Shown: positions 18,343-27,171 of the stretch, piece by piece
Numbering within the stretch: the first letter of the stretch is position 1
Layout of the letters: every line of letters starts with the position of its first letter
NCBI GenBank assembly: GCA_958295495.1
Contig: OY282352.1
Coordinates: forward strand, 2,356,001 to 2,420,000
DNA: 64,000 nucleotides
From: an uncultured Latescibacterota bacterium
GTDB taxonomy: Bacteria > Latescibacterota > UBA2968 > UBA8231
Direction of reading: 5' to 3'
The notes under the pieces: model-generated
Told to the model about the DNA's origin: nothing
The model's database searches: none
The model's input: the letters and a program-made list of their open reading frames with translations, nothing else
Made by a program: the position numbers and the translations under genes

Positions 18343-21150
18343 ATGCAGAATTGGGAGGGTGCGGCCTTGAACGTCCGCGGAGCGAATTTAACGATTGGGT
18401 TGGCACTGTTGGTCGCGTTCCAAGCCGTGCTCCACGCCCAAGACTACGGCACCCGCCTGGGGATTCAGCGCGGCGGCGAAGTCAGTTTTGAGCCCCGGGG
18501 CCCCGGCGTACTCTTAGGAGCGCTCGATCCCGCCGTCCAGAAGTGGTACGTTCCGCAAGAACTCTACTACGAGTTCAGGTGGCGCCAATGGGAGTACTCC
18601 AACTACGCCCGCGACCAGTACCAGCGCTATATCAACACCAACCTAGAGGGCGACTACTTCTACGACTTTTTTGGCAACTATATCAACCGCGGCTGGCTGG
18701 TGTACGACTGGCGCCAAGACCAGCCCCAAGAGTTGGGCAGCGGCATCTTCAAGGGCCGTCAATTCGAGCAGTTCTTCAGCTCGGTGACCGTAAGCGGCGA
18801 CTCCAGGGGCCAGTACTCCTACGCCATTACCGTGGGCAATGCGATCCGCACCACCCTCACGCCAATGACCTTTTCCAAGCCGAATTTCAACGGAGTCCAG
18901 ATCGACTTCGCCTCGGACAAATACGCCGCCACCGTGCTGGCCTCGCGGATCAACGATCCAGCCGTGGGCGTGACCATCAATCCCAGACGGCAATCCAATT
19001 CGACCTCCCTGTTCGGCGGCCGGGCCATCGCTCAGGTGGGCGACTTTATCACTTTGGGCGGGACCGTGGTCAACGCCCACAACGCCAATACCACCTTGGA
19101 CATGTTTGAAGGCAATCTCCTAGCGGGCAACCTCACCTCGGGCCAGACTAGTACGCCGGTTACTGCCCTAGCTATCGTCCTCAGCGACGACAGCCCCGAG
19201 GACGAGGTGGGCGGCGCGGCCCTTTTCAGCCACGATATACGCATCAAGAGCCGCGATTTCGAGACCGGCCTAGAGACGGTCTCGACGTTGGACGAGGTGG
19301 TGCGCGAGGGGGCGGAGTGGCCGACCGCATTCGGCGGCTTTCCGCGCACTGGCTTTTTGGCCGCGGACGGCACTGAGCGGATCATTCTCAATTACGACTT
19401 TACGGACCCGGCGTATGTGGGGCCGGATTTGACCACCATAGTCGAGGTGGAGTTCGACTATGTGTTGGCCAACGACTTCAAGGTCGAGATGTGGTCCAAT
19501 CTGCAGACTGGTACGCGCCCGGTGCCACCGCCGCCGCTGACCAACCAAGTCATTGAGGAAGCCGAGCCAGTGCTCATCGACATACGGCAGGCCTCCGGCA
19601 ATATAAAGGATATCTCCAACGCCCAGCGGGTTCTATTCAACTACGGGTTGCCCTCGGCCAATATGGTCGCCGGCTTCACCATTGAAGGCAAAAACGTGTG
19701 GGGCTTTGATTTTTACGGCGAATGGAACAACAACCTGCGCTATTTCCAGTATCCTAATGCCGCCCTATTCAACGCCAACGAAGGGCACGAGGTCGCTGCG
19801 GAGAGCGGCCAAGCCGCCATCTTCAACCTGTCCAAAGAGGCCTACCCGTTTTTTACTTATGGTGAAGCCTACTCAGTGGATGCCGACTATTCGACCTCGG
19901 CTTTTGTCTCCTTGCCCGGAGGGGACGTTTACTACGACGATCCCATACGCTCGGTTTACGAATTTGTCGCCGACAACGACGACCAAGACCGCCAGCCCGA
20001 CTGGGCCCGGGTAGGCTCGCAGTCAAATGACCGGGAGGTGTTTCCCGGCTGGGACGAGAACCTCGACTTCATTTCGGATTTCAACCAGAACGACAACCGC
20101 TCGGTGCCCAATTCCATTCCCGACTACGAAGAGCCGTTTTTGCGCTACCACGTCGATCGGCCCGAACTCCTCTTTGGCATCGATCTCAACAACAACGGCT
20201 GGATTGATCGCTTTGAGGACGACGAGTTGGCCGACTATCCCTACAAGCCCGACCGGCGCGGATACAACGTCTTTTTTGGCTTTCACCTCTTCCCCGAGGC
20301 GCGCTTGCTGCTAGGGCGGCTCGACGAGCGCATGCTCTCAGACGATCGGGACAACCAAACCGCGTATGCCATGTTCACCCTCGACAAGGACTACCCTGGT
20401 TTGGGGCGGGTGCGGGTCTTTGATATGCTCAAGCGGGTCGCGGATACCATCCCCGACGCCCGGCGGGCACCCCTGCCCTTCCTCGACGCGCCCACGCCGC
20501 CGCTGGTGTCGGATATGCTGGCCTTCCCCGACACTTGGATCAACACCGCGTGGCTGGGGGTGGACTACACGGCCATTCCCAATTTTGAGATTGTCAACAA
20601 GCTCAAATACGAGCGCTACAACCAAGCTCAAGACGAAGCCCGCGACATCGACGGCCGGATACTGGCTAGTGCGCCCTTTCTCTTGGGCCTGATCAACAAA
20701 TTCGAGTACAAGCTGCACTTGGGTCATTTTATTCTACAGCCTAGGCTCAAAAGTGAGTACTTCCGCCAAGACGCCTTTGTGCTGGCCGAAGAAGACCTAA
20801 AACAATGGACTGGGATTGTCTCGCTTTTGGCCCAAGTGCCCCTACTCAACAGCAGCGTAATTGACTTAGGGGTGGAGTTGGCCCAGTTCAACGAGCTGGT
20901 ACAGCAGGAGGAGGATATGGTCGAGCAGGGCATCGCCGAAGAGACCGGGGATTTGCGCTCTGCGGTTTTTGCGGTGCAGCTAACCAACAACTCGAACTAT
21001 TTGGGTTACAAGCTGACGACGCAACTCGGCCTACGCCTCGGCCGCACCTTCACCGAGATGGTGCGCGAGGTAGAACCCCGCGTCTTCGACAAGCGCATCA
21101 AGGGCCGGACCGAGACCACCAGTTTTATCACCATCTACGCCGGATTGTAA
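18343..21150 (+). CDS. Large predicted outer-membrane protein of unknown family (sister A)
   Basis: A 935-residue exported protein rich in alternating beta-strand segments, clearly homologous along its length to the next gene. Shared landmarks are WEYSNYARDQYQRYI, GWLVYDWRQDQP, TLTPMTFSKPNFNGVQIDFASD, a DNDDQDRQPDWARVGSQ block, PDYEEPFLRYHVDRPELLFG and DLNNNGWIDRFEDDE near 611, which looks like an EF-hand/dockerin-type calcium loop. Strand density and a C-terminus ending TSFITIYAGL suggest a membrane beta-barrel. The annotated ATG has no clear ribosome-binding site; a TTG at 18367 preceded by GGGAGGG gives a better signal peptide (LNVRGANLTIGLALL). I do not recognise a named family. Only 37 bp separate it from paralog 2, so cotranscription is likely. 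Confidence 0.6.
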   Translation: MQNWEGAALNVRGANLTIGLALLVAFQAVLHAQDYGTRLGIQRGGEVSFEPRGPGVLLGALDPAVQKWYVPQELYYEFRWRQWEYSNYARDQYQRYINTNLEGDYFYDFFGNYINRGWLVYDWRQDQPQELGSGIFKGRQFEQFFSSVTVSGDSRGQYSYAITVGNAIRTTLTPMTFSKPNFNGVQIDFASDKYAATVLASRINDPAVGVTINPRRQSNSTSLFGGRAIAQVGDFITLGGTVVNAHNANTTLDMFEGNLLAGNLTSGQTSTPVTALAIVLSDDSPEDEVGGAALFSHDIRIKSRDFETGLETVSTLDEVVREGAEWPTAFGGFPRTGFLAADGTERIILNYDFTDPAYVGPDLTTIVEVEFDYVLANDFKVEMWSNLQTGTRPVPPPPLTNQVIEEAEPVLIDIRQASGNIKDISNAQRVLFNYGLPSANMVAGFTIEGKNVWGFDFYGEWNNNLRYFQYPNAALFNANEGHEVAAESGQAAIFNLSKEAYPFFTYGEAYSVDADYSTSAFVSLPGGDVYYDDPIRSVYEFVADNDDQDRQPDWARVGSQSNDREVFPGWDENLDFISDFNQNDNRSVPNSIPDYEEPFLRYHVDRPELLFGIDLNNNGWIDRFEDDELADYPYKPDRRGYNVFFGFHLFPEARLLLGRLDERMLSDDRDNQTAYAMFTLDKDYPGLGRVRVFDMLKRVADTIPDARRAPLPFLDAPTPPLVSDMLAFPDTWINTAWLGVDYTAIPNFEIVNKLKYERYNQAQDEARDIDGRILASAPFLLGLINKFEYKLHLGHFILQPRLKSEYFRQDAFVLAEEDLKQWTGIVSLLAQVPLLNSSVIDLGVELAQFNELVQQEEDMVEQGIAEETGDLRSAVFAVQLTNNSNYLGYKLTTQLGLRLGRTFTEMVREVEPRVFDKRIKGRTETTSFITIYAGL

Positions 21151-21155
21151 GCGGG

Positions 21156-24059
21156 ATGAGCGGGCGTTACATCGCATTGGCTGCTCTGGCCGGGTTGAGT
21201 CTGTGGGGGGTAGCCGCTGCTCAAATCGACTATGGGGGCCGTCTGGGGGATCGGGTGGGAGACCGCGTCATTTACCACGTGCCCGGCGTTTCTACCTATA
21301 TAGAGGCGCTGGACCCGACCGTGCAGCGCTGGTACATGCCGGCCCCGCTCTTCGGCGAATTCGGTCGCAACCAGTGGGAGTACACCAACTACGCCCGCCA
21401 AGCCCACAAGCGCTATATCAGCCCCACGTCGGAGGGGAATCTCTTCTACGATCCCTTCGGTCGCCTCATTACGCGGGGCTGGCTGGTGTACGACTGGCGC
21501 CAGACAAAACCACTAATTGCCGAGAGTTCCTCGGTCAGAAAAGGTGCCCAGTACAACAATTGGTTTAGCCGCTTGGTTATATCCGGGGACACCAAGGGCC
21601 AGTACCGCTATTCGGTTATGGTCGGAGACGAGATATGGACTACCCTAACGCCGATGACCTTCCGCAAGGCCGGGTTCAACGGGGTAGTAGCTGACTTTGC
21701 CTCAGACCGCTTTCGCGCCACTGGGCTTTTTTCGCGGATTTCGTTCCCGCTCCTTTCGGGGGGCACCGCACGCTTCCAGTACTCTACTAACCTCACTGCG
21801 GGCCGGATCGAAGCCGACTTGACCGATTCTTTTACGTTGGGGATGAACTTTGTAAACAGCCACAACAACACCGGCAGCAACGAGAGCTTCCAAGGGAATG
21901 TGTTCAAGGGGGCCCTGACGGCGGGGCAACTAGCCCAGCGGGTTGACCTGCTCTTGGTGCGGCTCTCGGACGACTCGCCAGAAGACGGCGAAGGCGGTGC
22001 CGTCTTTGTCGGCGAGGAGATTGAGATTCGCACCACCCTGAGCCGTCAGGAGATGGTTCGGGACCAGCTAATCCACGTGGAGCGGGATACCGTCATCCTC
22101 AGCAGCAGTATCGGCTTTAGACCGGCCATTGCAGGGGGGCGGCGAGACCGGGGGTTTCTAGCGGCCGATGGTGCGGACCACATCGTTTTGCAATATCCCT
22201 TGGCCCCTAGGGAGACGACGGGGGAACGAGGAACCTTGCGTGCGCTTTTCCAGCAACACCTAGATCTCACCCTATCTGAGGCCGAGGCCGCGATTAGCGC
22301 CATTCGCGACGTGCGCTTCCGCCTCGTGCTAGCCAACGACTACCGAGTCGAGGTCAGTTCCAATAGGCAGACGGACGAATTTGGCGTGCCTCAATTTTTA
22401 CCCGTGGCGCGGGCCGATGGCAATATCAAGAACCAGTTGAACCAGCGCGAGGTCGTCTTCGACTATGGGCTGCCTACGGCCAATCAGATCGTCGGTCTGA
22501 CGGCCGAGGTGCGGGATTTTCACGGCTTCGATTTTTACGGGGAAATAAATCTCAATACCCAGTACCGAAAATACCCCAGCATAGGGCGCGATGCCCACCG
22601 TGCGATCAACGGCATCGCCGGGGACCGCCATGAAGTAGGCTGGTTGGTCAATTTGGCCTTCCAAGAGGGGCCTTGGAGCTTTATGGGCGAGGGGTTCGGC
22701 ATGGAAGACGGGTACCGCACCAGCGTCCTGACGGTAAATCGAGACGGGGTGTCGGACTACGCCCCTGAAGCCGTCAACCTGCACTACGAGTTTGTAGATG
22801 ACAACGACGACAACGACCGGCAGCCCGACTGGCTGCGGGTGGGCGAGGGCAGCTTTGTCCCCACCGAGCGCCGCAGCGAAATCGAGGTCCGCGGCGTGGC
22901 CGATCCGGCGGTTTTTCCCGGTTATGACGAGAATCGCGACTTTATCTCGGACTTCAACCAGAATAGCACCGTCGATCGGGTGAATTTTTTCCCCGACTAC
23001 GACGAGCCTTTTTTGCGCTATGCCGCGGATCGCCCGGAATTTCTCTTCGGCATCGATCTCAACAACAATGGGTGGGTGGAGCGCTTTGAAAACGACCAAG
23101 AGCCGGACTATCCCTACAAGCGAGACCACTGGGGCTACAATTTTTTCGGCGGGGTCGAGGTGGCACCGGGTATCCAGCTACGGGTGGGGCAGTTGCGGCA
23201 AATCCGCTTGGCGAGCGAGCGCCGCAACCTGACCAGCTATGGAATGTTCACCTTGGAGCAGAGCGGGTCGCGGTGGGGCCGCCTGCGGGTTTTCGACATG
23301 TTTAAGAAGGCCGAGGACGCGATCGCCGATCACTTGGTCCAGTGGATCATTCCGAGGAGCGCATTCGGCGCGGCGGCCGAGTCGGCAGGCAGCAATGTGC
23401 CGGTATTAGACCCTTTAGCCGCAGAGGACACTTGGATCAACACTTTTTACGCCGACTGGGAGTACGCCAGCCCGCATTTGTGGCGGACCCTGCATCGCTT
23501 CAAATGGGAGGCTTGGCGGCAGCGCGACAGCGGGGTCGAATTTTTGCGCGACGCACCAGACGAGGTGGCCTTTGACCCGCTGGGGCCCGAGGGGCGCAAC
23601 GGGCGACGGACCTCGGGCTTTGTCGGGCTGATCAATAAGATAGAATGCGTCTTTTACTGGCGGTCGCTGAGTTTCAGGCCCAAACTCAAGAGCGAATTCC
23701 TGCGCGAGGTGCCCTTTAGCCGAGCATTCGACGAGCGGCGCTCTTGGGACGGCCTCTTCTTCTTTGTCGGCAGCGTTCCAGTGCTCGAGGCCACCGAGTT
23801 CGAGTTCGGCTTGGAGCAACGCTCTTTCTTCGACCTCGAAGGAGGAGAAGATGAACTGGCAGCAGGGCTTTTCACCGGGGATTTTCGCGGCTCGGTTTTG
23901 GCGTTGCAACTCACCAATATCAGCCAATACCTAGGCTATCAGCTAACCACTCAGGTGGGCATCCGCCTCGATCGCCGCTCGTTGGAGGTAGTTGATCGGA
24001 GCCGAGAGATTGAGACGGCGGGCTTGAGTTTTCTGTCGATCATCGCCGGCTTAAAGTGA
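21156..24059 (+). CDS. Large predicted outer-membrane protein of unknown family (sister B)
   Basis: A 967-residue sister of the preceding gene, starting 5 bp after its stop, so certainly in the same operon. A signal peptide (MSGRYIALAALAGLSLWGVAAA) is followed by the same block order: QWEYTNYARQAHKRYI, GWLVYDWRQTKP, TLTPMTFRKAGFNGVVADFASD, DNDDNDRQPDWLRVGEG, FPGYDENRDFISDFNQN, PDYDEPFLRYAADRPEFLFG and DLNNNGWVERFENDQ near 630. It ends in LSFLSIIAGLK, like its sister. Tandem retention of two diverged copies suggests a paired or heteromeric outer-membrane machine. No functional family is recognised. An AT-rich stretch of 145 bp follows before the next gene. Confidence 0.6.
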   Translation: MSGRYIALAALAGLSLWGVAAAQIDYGGRLGDRVGDRVIYHVPGVSTYIEALDPTVQRWYMPAPLFGEFGRNQWEYTNYARQAHKRYISPTSEGNLFYDPFGRLITRGWLVYDWRQTKPLIAESSSVRKGAQYNNWFSRLVISGDTKGQYRYSVMVGDEIWTTLTPMTFRKAGFNGVVADFASDRFRATGLFSRISFPLLSGGTARFQYSTNLTAGRIEADLTDSFTLGMNFVNSHNNTGSNESFQGNVFKGALTAGQLAQRVDLLLVRLSDDSPEDGEGGAVFVGEEIEIRTTLSRQEMVRDQLIHVERDTVILSSSIGFRPAIAGGRRDRGFLAADGADHIVLQYPLAPRETTGERGTLRALFQQHLDLTLSEAEAAISAIRDVRFRLVLANDYRVEVSSNRQTDEFGVPQFLPVARADGNIKNQLNQREVVFDYGLPTANQIVGLTAEVRDFHGFDFYGEINLNTQYRKYPSIGRDAHRAINGIAGDRHEVGWLVNLAFQEGPWSFMGEGFGMEDGYRTSVLTVNRDGVSDYAPEAVNLHYEFVDDNDDNDRQPDWLRVGEGSFVPTERRSEIEVRGVADPAVFPGYDENRDFISDFNQNSTVDRVNFFPDYDEPFLRYAADRPEFLFGIDLNNNGWVERFENDQEPDYPYKRDHWGYNFFGGVEVAPGIQLRVGQLRQIRLASERRNLTSYGMFTLEQSGSRWGRLRVFDMFKKAEDAIADHLVQWIIPRSAFGAAAESAGSNVPVLDPLAAEDTWINTFYADWEYASPHLWRTLHRFKWEAWRQRDSGVEFLRDAPDEVAFDPLGPEGRNGRRTSGFVGLINKIECVFYWRSLSFRPKLKSEFLREVPFSRAFDERRSWDGLFFFVGSVPVLEATEFEFGLEQRSFFDLEGGEDELAAGLFTGDFRGSVLALQLTNISQYLGYQLTTQVGIRLDRRSLEVVDRSREIETAGLSFLSIIAGLK

Positions 24060-24204
24060 TTTTTGCTTGACCTCATAATCTATTTTTATTAGCGTAGAAA
24101 CGCCTTTGACAATTTCGGCCTTAACTTACGGCGATTGGACCGTAAAACACCTGTTAAATATCGCTTTACCGTACTCCTCATACCTCTAAGAAGGAGGTTT
24201 CGCT

Positions 24205-25125
24205 GTGAAGAAAGTTTTATCTGCCTTATTTGCCACTGCGCTTTTGCTCGGCCTGAGCACCAAGGTCCAAGCCCACGATCCGCCCGACTTCATCGGCGCG
24301 GTGTGGCAATGGCCCGAGACGCACCTGCCGGTCTTAGATGCCGACCTGAGCGAATGGGATATCATTCCCGAGGAATTTTGGATCACCGAGCAGAGCGTCG
24401 TACAGAGCACGGCCCGGCCGTGGATCTATACCGGCGATCTGGATGTGTCCTCTATTTCCTTCCGCTGGATTCCCACTTGGAACGAGGAAACCAACCGCAT
24501 CTATTGGGCCTACGAGCGCTTCGACGACAAGTACCAGTTGGGCAACGAATCGGTCGAAACGACAGTAGATGCCGATCACTCGGGCGGCTCCTTCTGGGAT
24601 CTAGAAGGCCAGACCGACGAGGAGAAGGCGCGTCAGCGCGGTCGCCATGCCCAAATCAGCCACTATTGGTTCGACAACGGCCAAGCCCGTGAGGGACAGT
24701 GGAACTGGTTTTGGATGACCCAAGCTGACTGGTACGACACGCCGCCGTACTCCGACCATGCGTATTGGTTTAGCGGCACGGCTCCCAACTCCTTTGAGGA
24801 GATGCGCCAACGGGCCGAATGGTGGAGCGTCTATTGGGACGATTTCAACTGGGAAGACCCCCAAGGGAGCGTCTCCCACGACTTCGAGCAGGACCAGATC
24901 ATCGGCCTTGCAGGGCACGTCTTCGATACCGATGCCGAGCTATCCGACGATTGTAACTGCCATTCGCGCTGGGCCATCAGTCCCAACGTCGAATCCTTCG
25001 GCGACGCCGATTTCTTGGCCGACTGGGTGCTTTTGGGCGTTGACGAGTCCGCCTTTGAAGGGATCGCGCCCACAGCTGTCGAAGACAACACTTGGGGCCA
25101 GATCAAGGCTTCATTCGGCAAATAA
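24205..25125 (+). CDS. Exported CBM9-like protein
   Basis: A 306-residue exported protein with a textbook signal peptide (MKKVLSALFATALLLGL, cleavage near VQA). LPVLDADLSEWDIIPEEF about 25-30 residues into the mature part is typical of the CBM9-like fold (DGxLxEW), found in exported sugar-binding proteins and in DOMON/cytochrome-like heme proteins. Many tryptophans (WNWFWMTQADW, WWSVYWDDFNWED) could stack on a sugar. A single DDCNCH motif could bind metal. Start is GTG, set by a strong AAGGAGGT. It stands between the two outer-membrane genes and a strong terminator, so it may be the last gene of that unit. Ligand unknown. Confidence 0.6.
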   Translation: MKKVLSALFATALLLGLSTKVQAHDPPDFIGAVWQWPETHLPVLDADLSEWDIIPEEFWITEQSVVQSTARPWIYTGDLDVSSISFRWIPTWNEETNRIYWAYERFDDKYQLGNESVETTVDADHSGGSFWDLEGQTDEEKARQRGRHAQISHYWFDNGQAREGQWNWFWMTQADWYDTPPYSDHAYWFSGTAPNSFEEMRQRAEWWSVYWDDFNWEDPQGSVSHDFEQDQIIGLAGHVFDTDAELSDDCNCHSRWAISPNVESFGDADFLADWVLLGVDESAFEGIAPTAVEDNTWGQIKASFGK

Positions 25126-25155
25126 GCGGTTCTTGCGCTTCATACAGCGCCTCAT

Positions 25156-25191
25156 AAAAAAGGGGGAGGATTCGAATCCTCCCCCTTTTTT
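25156..25191. terminator. Perfect 36-bp palindromic terminator
   Basis: Six A, five G, AGGA, then TTCGAA at the centre, then the exact mirror ending in six T. The stem is uninterrupted and flanked by A- and T-tracts, so it can end transcription in both directions. It lies 30 bp after the CBM9-like gene and 32 bp before the next exported gene. It separates the two halves of the co-directional block into at least two transcription units. Confidence 0.88.
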
Positions 25192-25223
25192 ATTGTGATC
25201 ATCTACCGTTGCAGGAGCTTTTT

Positions 25224-27146
25224 ATGAGGGGGAATTTGCTGCGACTTTTGTCGGCTGCTCTAGTAGGGGGCTTTTGCTATGGGCTAGCTGAGGTTGAGGC
25301 GCTCACCATATATCGCATCGGCGGCGAGGACTTGCCGCGGCCGGAAGTGGAAGGGGCCTTTGAATTTGTCCAGCTATCTTGGGCGGATGTGGACGAAAAA
25401 CGGCTCGGTAAGCTAGATCTCTTGGAGGTCGCGACCCATTCTATCGAGCCTCAGCGCCTAGATTCCGCCGTCAATCTGACGCCTCTGATTCGGGAGCGGG
25501 GCGGTGGCATACGCTCGAACAATTCCTACGGTTGGCAATCGGAAGCCCTCTTGGACAACTTGATGGACGGCGATTTGACCACCGCCTATTTGGGCAGCGG
25601 CCGCAGTCAGGCATCCGACTGCCCGCCGTGCAAGAAGGGCATCTGGTTTGAGTTGAACGGCCTGTTTCCCATAAGGCGCATCAAAATTTCTACCACCGAG
25701 CGCTTTGCCCACCAGCGCTTCATTGAGGTGTTCGAGATAGGCACCAACGATGGCGATTCGCGCAAAAAGGGCACCCGAGAGGGGCAATACGATTGGCGCG
25801 GGGCCTTTCTCGATTACGACATCGCGTTCAAGATCGCAAACAATTTGGAACCCTTCCTCGATTTGGAACTGCCCGACCGACCCATTGCCGAAATTCTTTT
25901 TAAGGCTCCAGTCGGCAATTGGGAGATCGCCGAATTTGAGATCTTCGGGGATGGCTTTGCCTCGCAGGCCAGCTATGTATCCAATGTCATTGATTTGGAC
26001 ATGGCCTCTAGTCTGGGCGAGTTGACTTGGGCGGGCAGTCGAGATCAGGGAGCAACGGTCAATCTGAGTATGCGCAGCGGCGACGACGCGGATCCCAATT
26101 TCTACTGGCGCTTCACGTTCAGAGGCGACGAGCGCTCCCGCTTTGCAGCTAGCGGCGAACCGCTCACCCTAGACCGCTACAAAAGACTGGAGGCCGGCGA
26201 GAAAGCCGGGACTAGCCCGGACAACGAAAGTTGGGAGTTCTGGACGCCGCCGCTCGACTTCGATAGGGGTCGTTCCGAATTAGTGGGTTCGCGGCCGCGG
26301 CGCTACTTGCAGTTCAAGGCGGACTTTTTCTCGGACCGGGCCTTTGCGGCCGGCCGCATGGAGTACTTGCAGTTCAGCGTTTCCCAGCCGCCGGTGGCCA
26401 GCCAAGTGCTGGCCGAGATCGTGCCGCACCAAGTCGAGGTGGGCGAGGTCGTCCAATTCACCTACAAAATCCTACCCAACTTAGAGCGGGATGATCTCGG
26501 CTTCGACAGCATTGAGATCGACACCCCCATAGAGGTCACGAGCATTGACGCCGTGTACATCGGCGGCGAAGAACAGAGTTTTACCATCGCGGCAAAGGAC
26601 GCCAAGAGCTTTGTGGTACAGGTGCCGCGGATTGATCTCAACCGCACGGGCGAGTTGGTCGAGGTCGAATTTCAGGCCGAGGTCTTTCAGGTGGGCACGG
26701 TGTTTTCGGGCCGGGTCTTCGACAGCCAGCACCCCATAGAGGTGCGCCAGCGCATCACTGCGGGAAACGCCGACGATCTGGCCGAGAGCAATACCTTGAG
26801 CGTGGGGTTGGGTACGGTGGCCAATCCAGCGGTCAAGGCATTGTGGCTTGCGCCGCGGCTCTTCACCCCCAACGGCGATGGCGTCAACGATGTGCTACAG
26901 ATTGAATACGATCTGGTAAACCTCAGCGGTGCTGTGCCCGTGGCGATTGACCTCTACGATCTGGCGGGAGTGAAGCGATGTGAGGTGGCCCATAGTACAG
27001 CGGCCAGTGGCCGGTTCTCGGCTACTTGGGAGGGCGTGGACGATGCCGGCAATCTGCTGCCCCCCGGACTCTATCTCTTGCGTCTCGAAGTGGACTCGGA
27101 CAAGGCCAAGGATGTCGAGGTCGCTATCGTCCGGCTGATTTATTAA
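25224..27146 (+). CDS. Exported discoidin-like protein with FlgD/CHU_C-type C-terminal domain (paralog 3)
   Basis: A 640-residue exported protein. ATG 25224 follows GCAGGAGC; a TTG at 25209 is less likely. After the signal peptide the mature part opens LTIYRIGGEDLPRPEVEG, almost the same as in the 61660 protein. It then has LDNLMDGDLTTAYLGSG and GIWFELNGLFPIRRIKIST (discoidin-like), RSGDDADPNFYWRFTFRGDE, a beta domain with LAEIVPHQVEVGEVVQFTYK, and a tail from about 538 with RLFTPNGDGVNDVLQIEYD and LLPPGLYLLRLEVDSD. It starts the second unit of the block, after the terminator, and is followed 25 bp later by a SurA-like foldase that could help it fold in the periplasm. Confidence 0.75.
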   Translation: MRGNLLRLLSAALVGGFCYGLAEVEALTIYRIGGEDLPRPEVEGAFEFVQLSWADVDEKRLGKLDLLEVATHSIEPQRLDSAVNLTPLIRERGGGIRSNNSYGWQSEALLDNLMDGDLTTAYLGSGRSQASDCPPCKKGIWFELNGLFPIRRIKISTTERFAHQRFIEVFEIGTNDGDSRKKGTREGQYDWRGAFLDYDIAFKIANNLEPFLDLELPDRPIAEILFKAPVGNWEIAEFEIFGDGFASQASYVSNVIDLDMASSLGELTWAGSRDQGATVNLSMRSGDDADPNFYWRFTFRGDERSRFAASGEPLTLDRYKRLEAGEKAGTSPDNESWEFWTPPLDFDRGRSELVGSRPRRYLQFKADFFSDRAFAAGRMEYLQFSVSQPPVASQVLAEIVPHQVEVGEVVQFTYKILPNLERDDLGFDSIEIDTPIEVTSIDAVYIGGEEQSFTIAAKDAKSFVVQVPRIDLNRTGELVEVEFQAEVFQVGTVFSGRVFDSQHPIEVRQRITAGNADDLAESNTLSVGLGTVANPAVKALWLAPRLFTPNGDGVNDVLQIEYDLVNLSGAVPVAIDLYDLAGVKRCEVAHSTAASGRFSATWEGVDDAGNLLPPGLYLLRLEVDSDKAKDVEVAIVRLIY

Positions 27147-27171
27147 CCCTTCAAACTATGGTTTTAGATTT

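Noticed and set aside
22398..23129. Minus-strand open frame of 243 codons
   Set aside because: Antisense to the second outer-membrane protein gene and without signal or motif.
24060..24204. TTGACA-like sequence near 24112 as a promoter for the CBM9-like gene
   Set aside because: No convincing -10 box at proper spacing.
25156..25191. TTCGAATCC within the palindrome resembles a tRNA T-arm
   Set aside because: No acceptor, D or anticodon arm lies upstream; the sequence is a perfect terminator palindrome.
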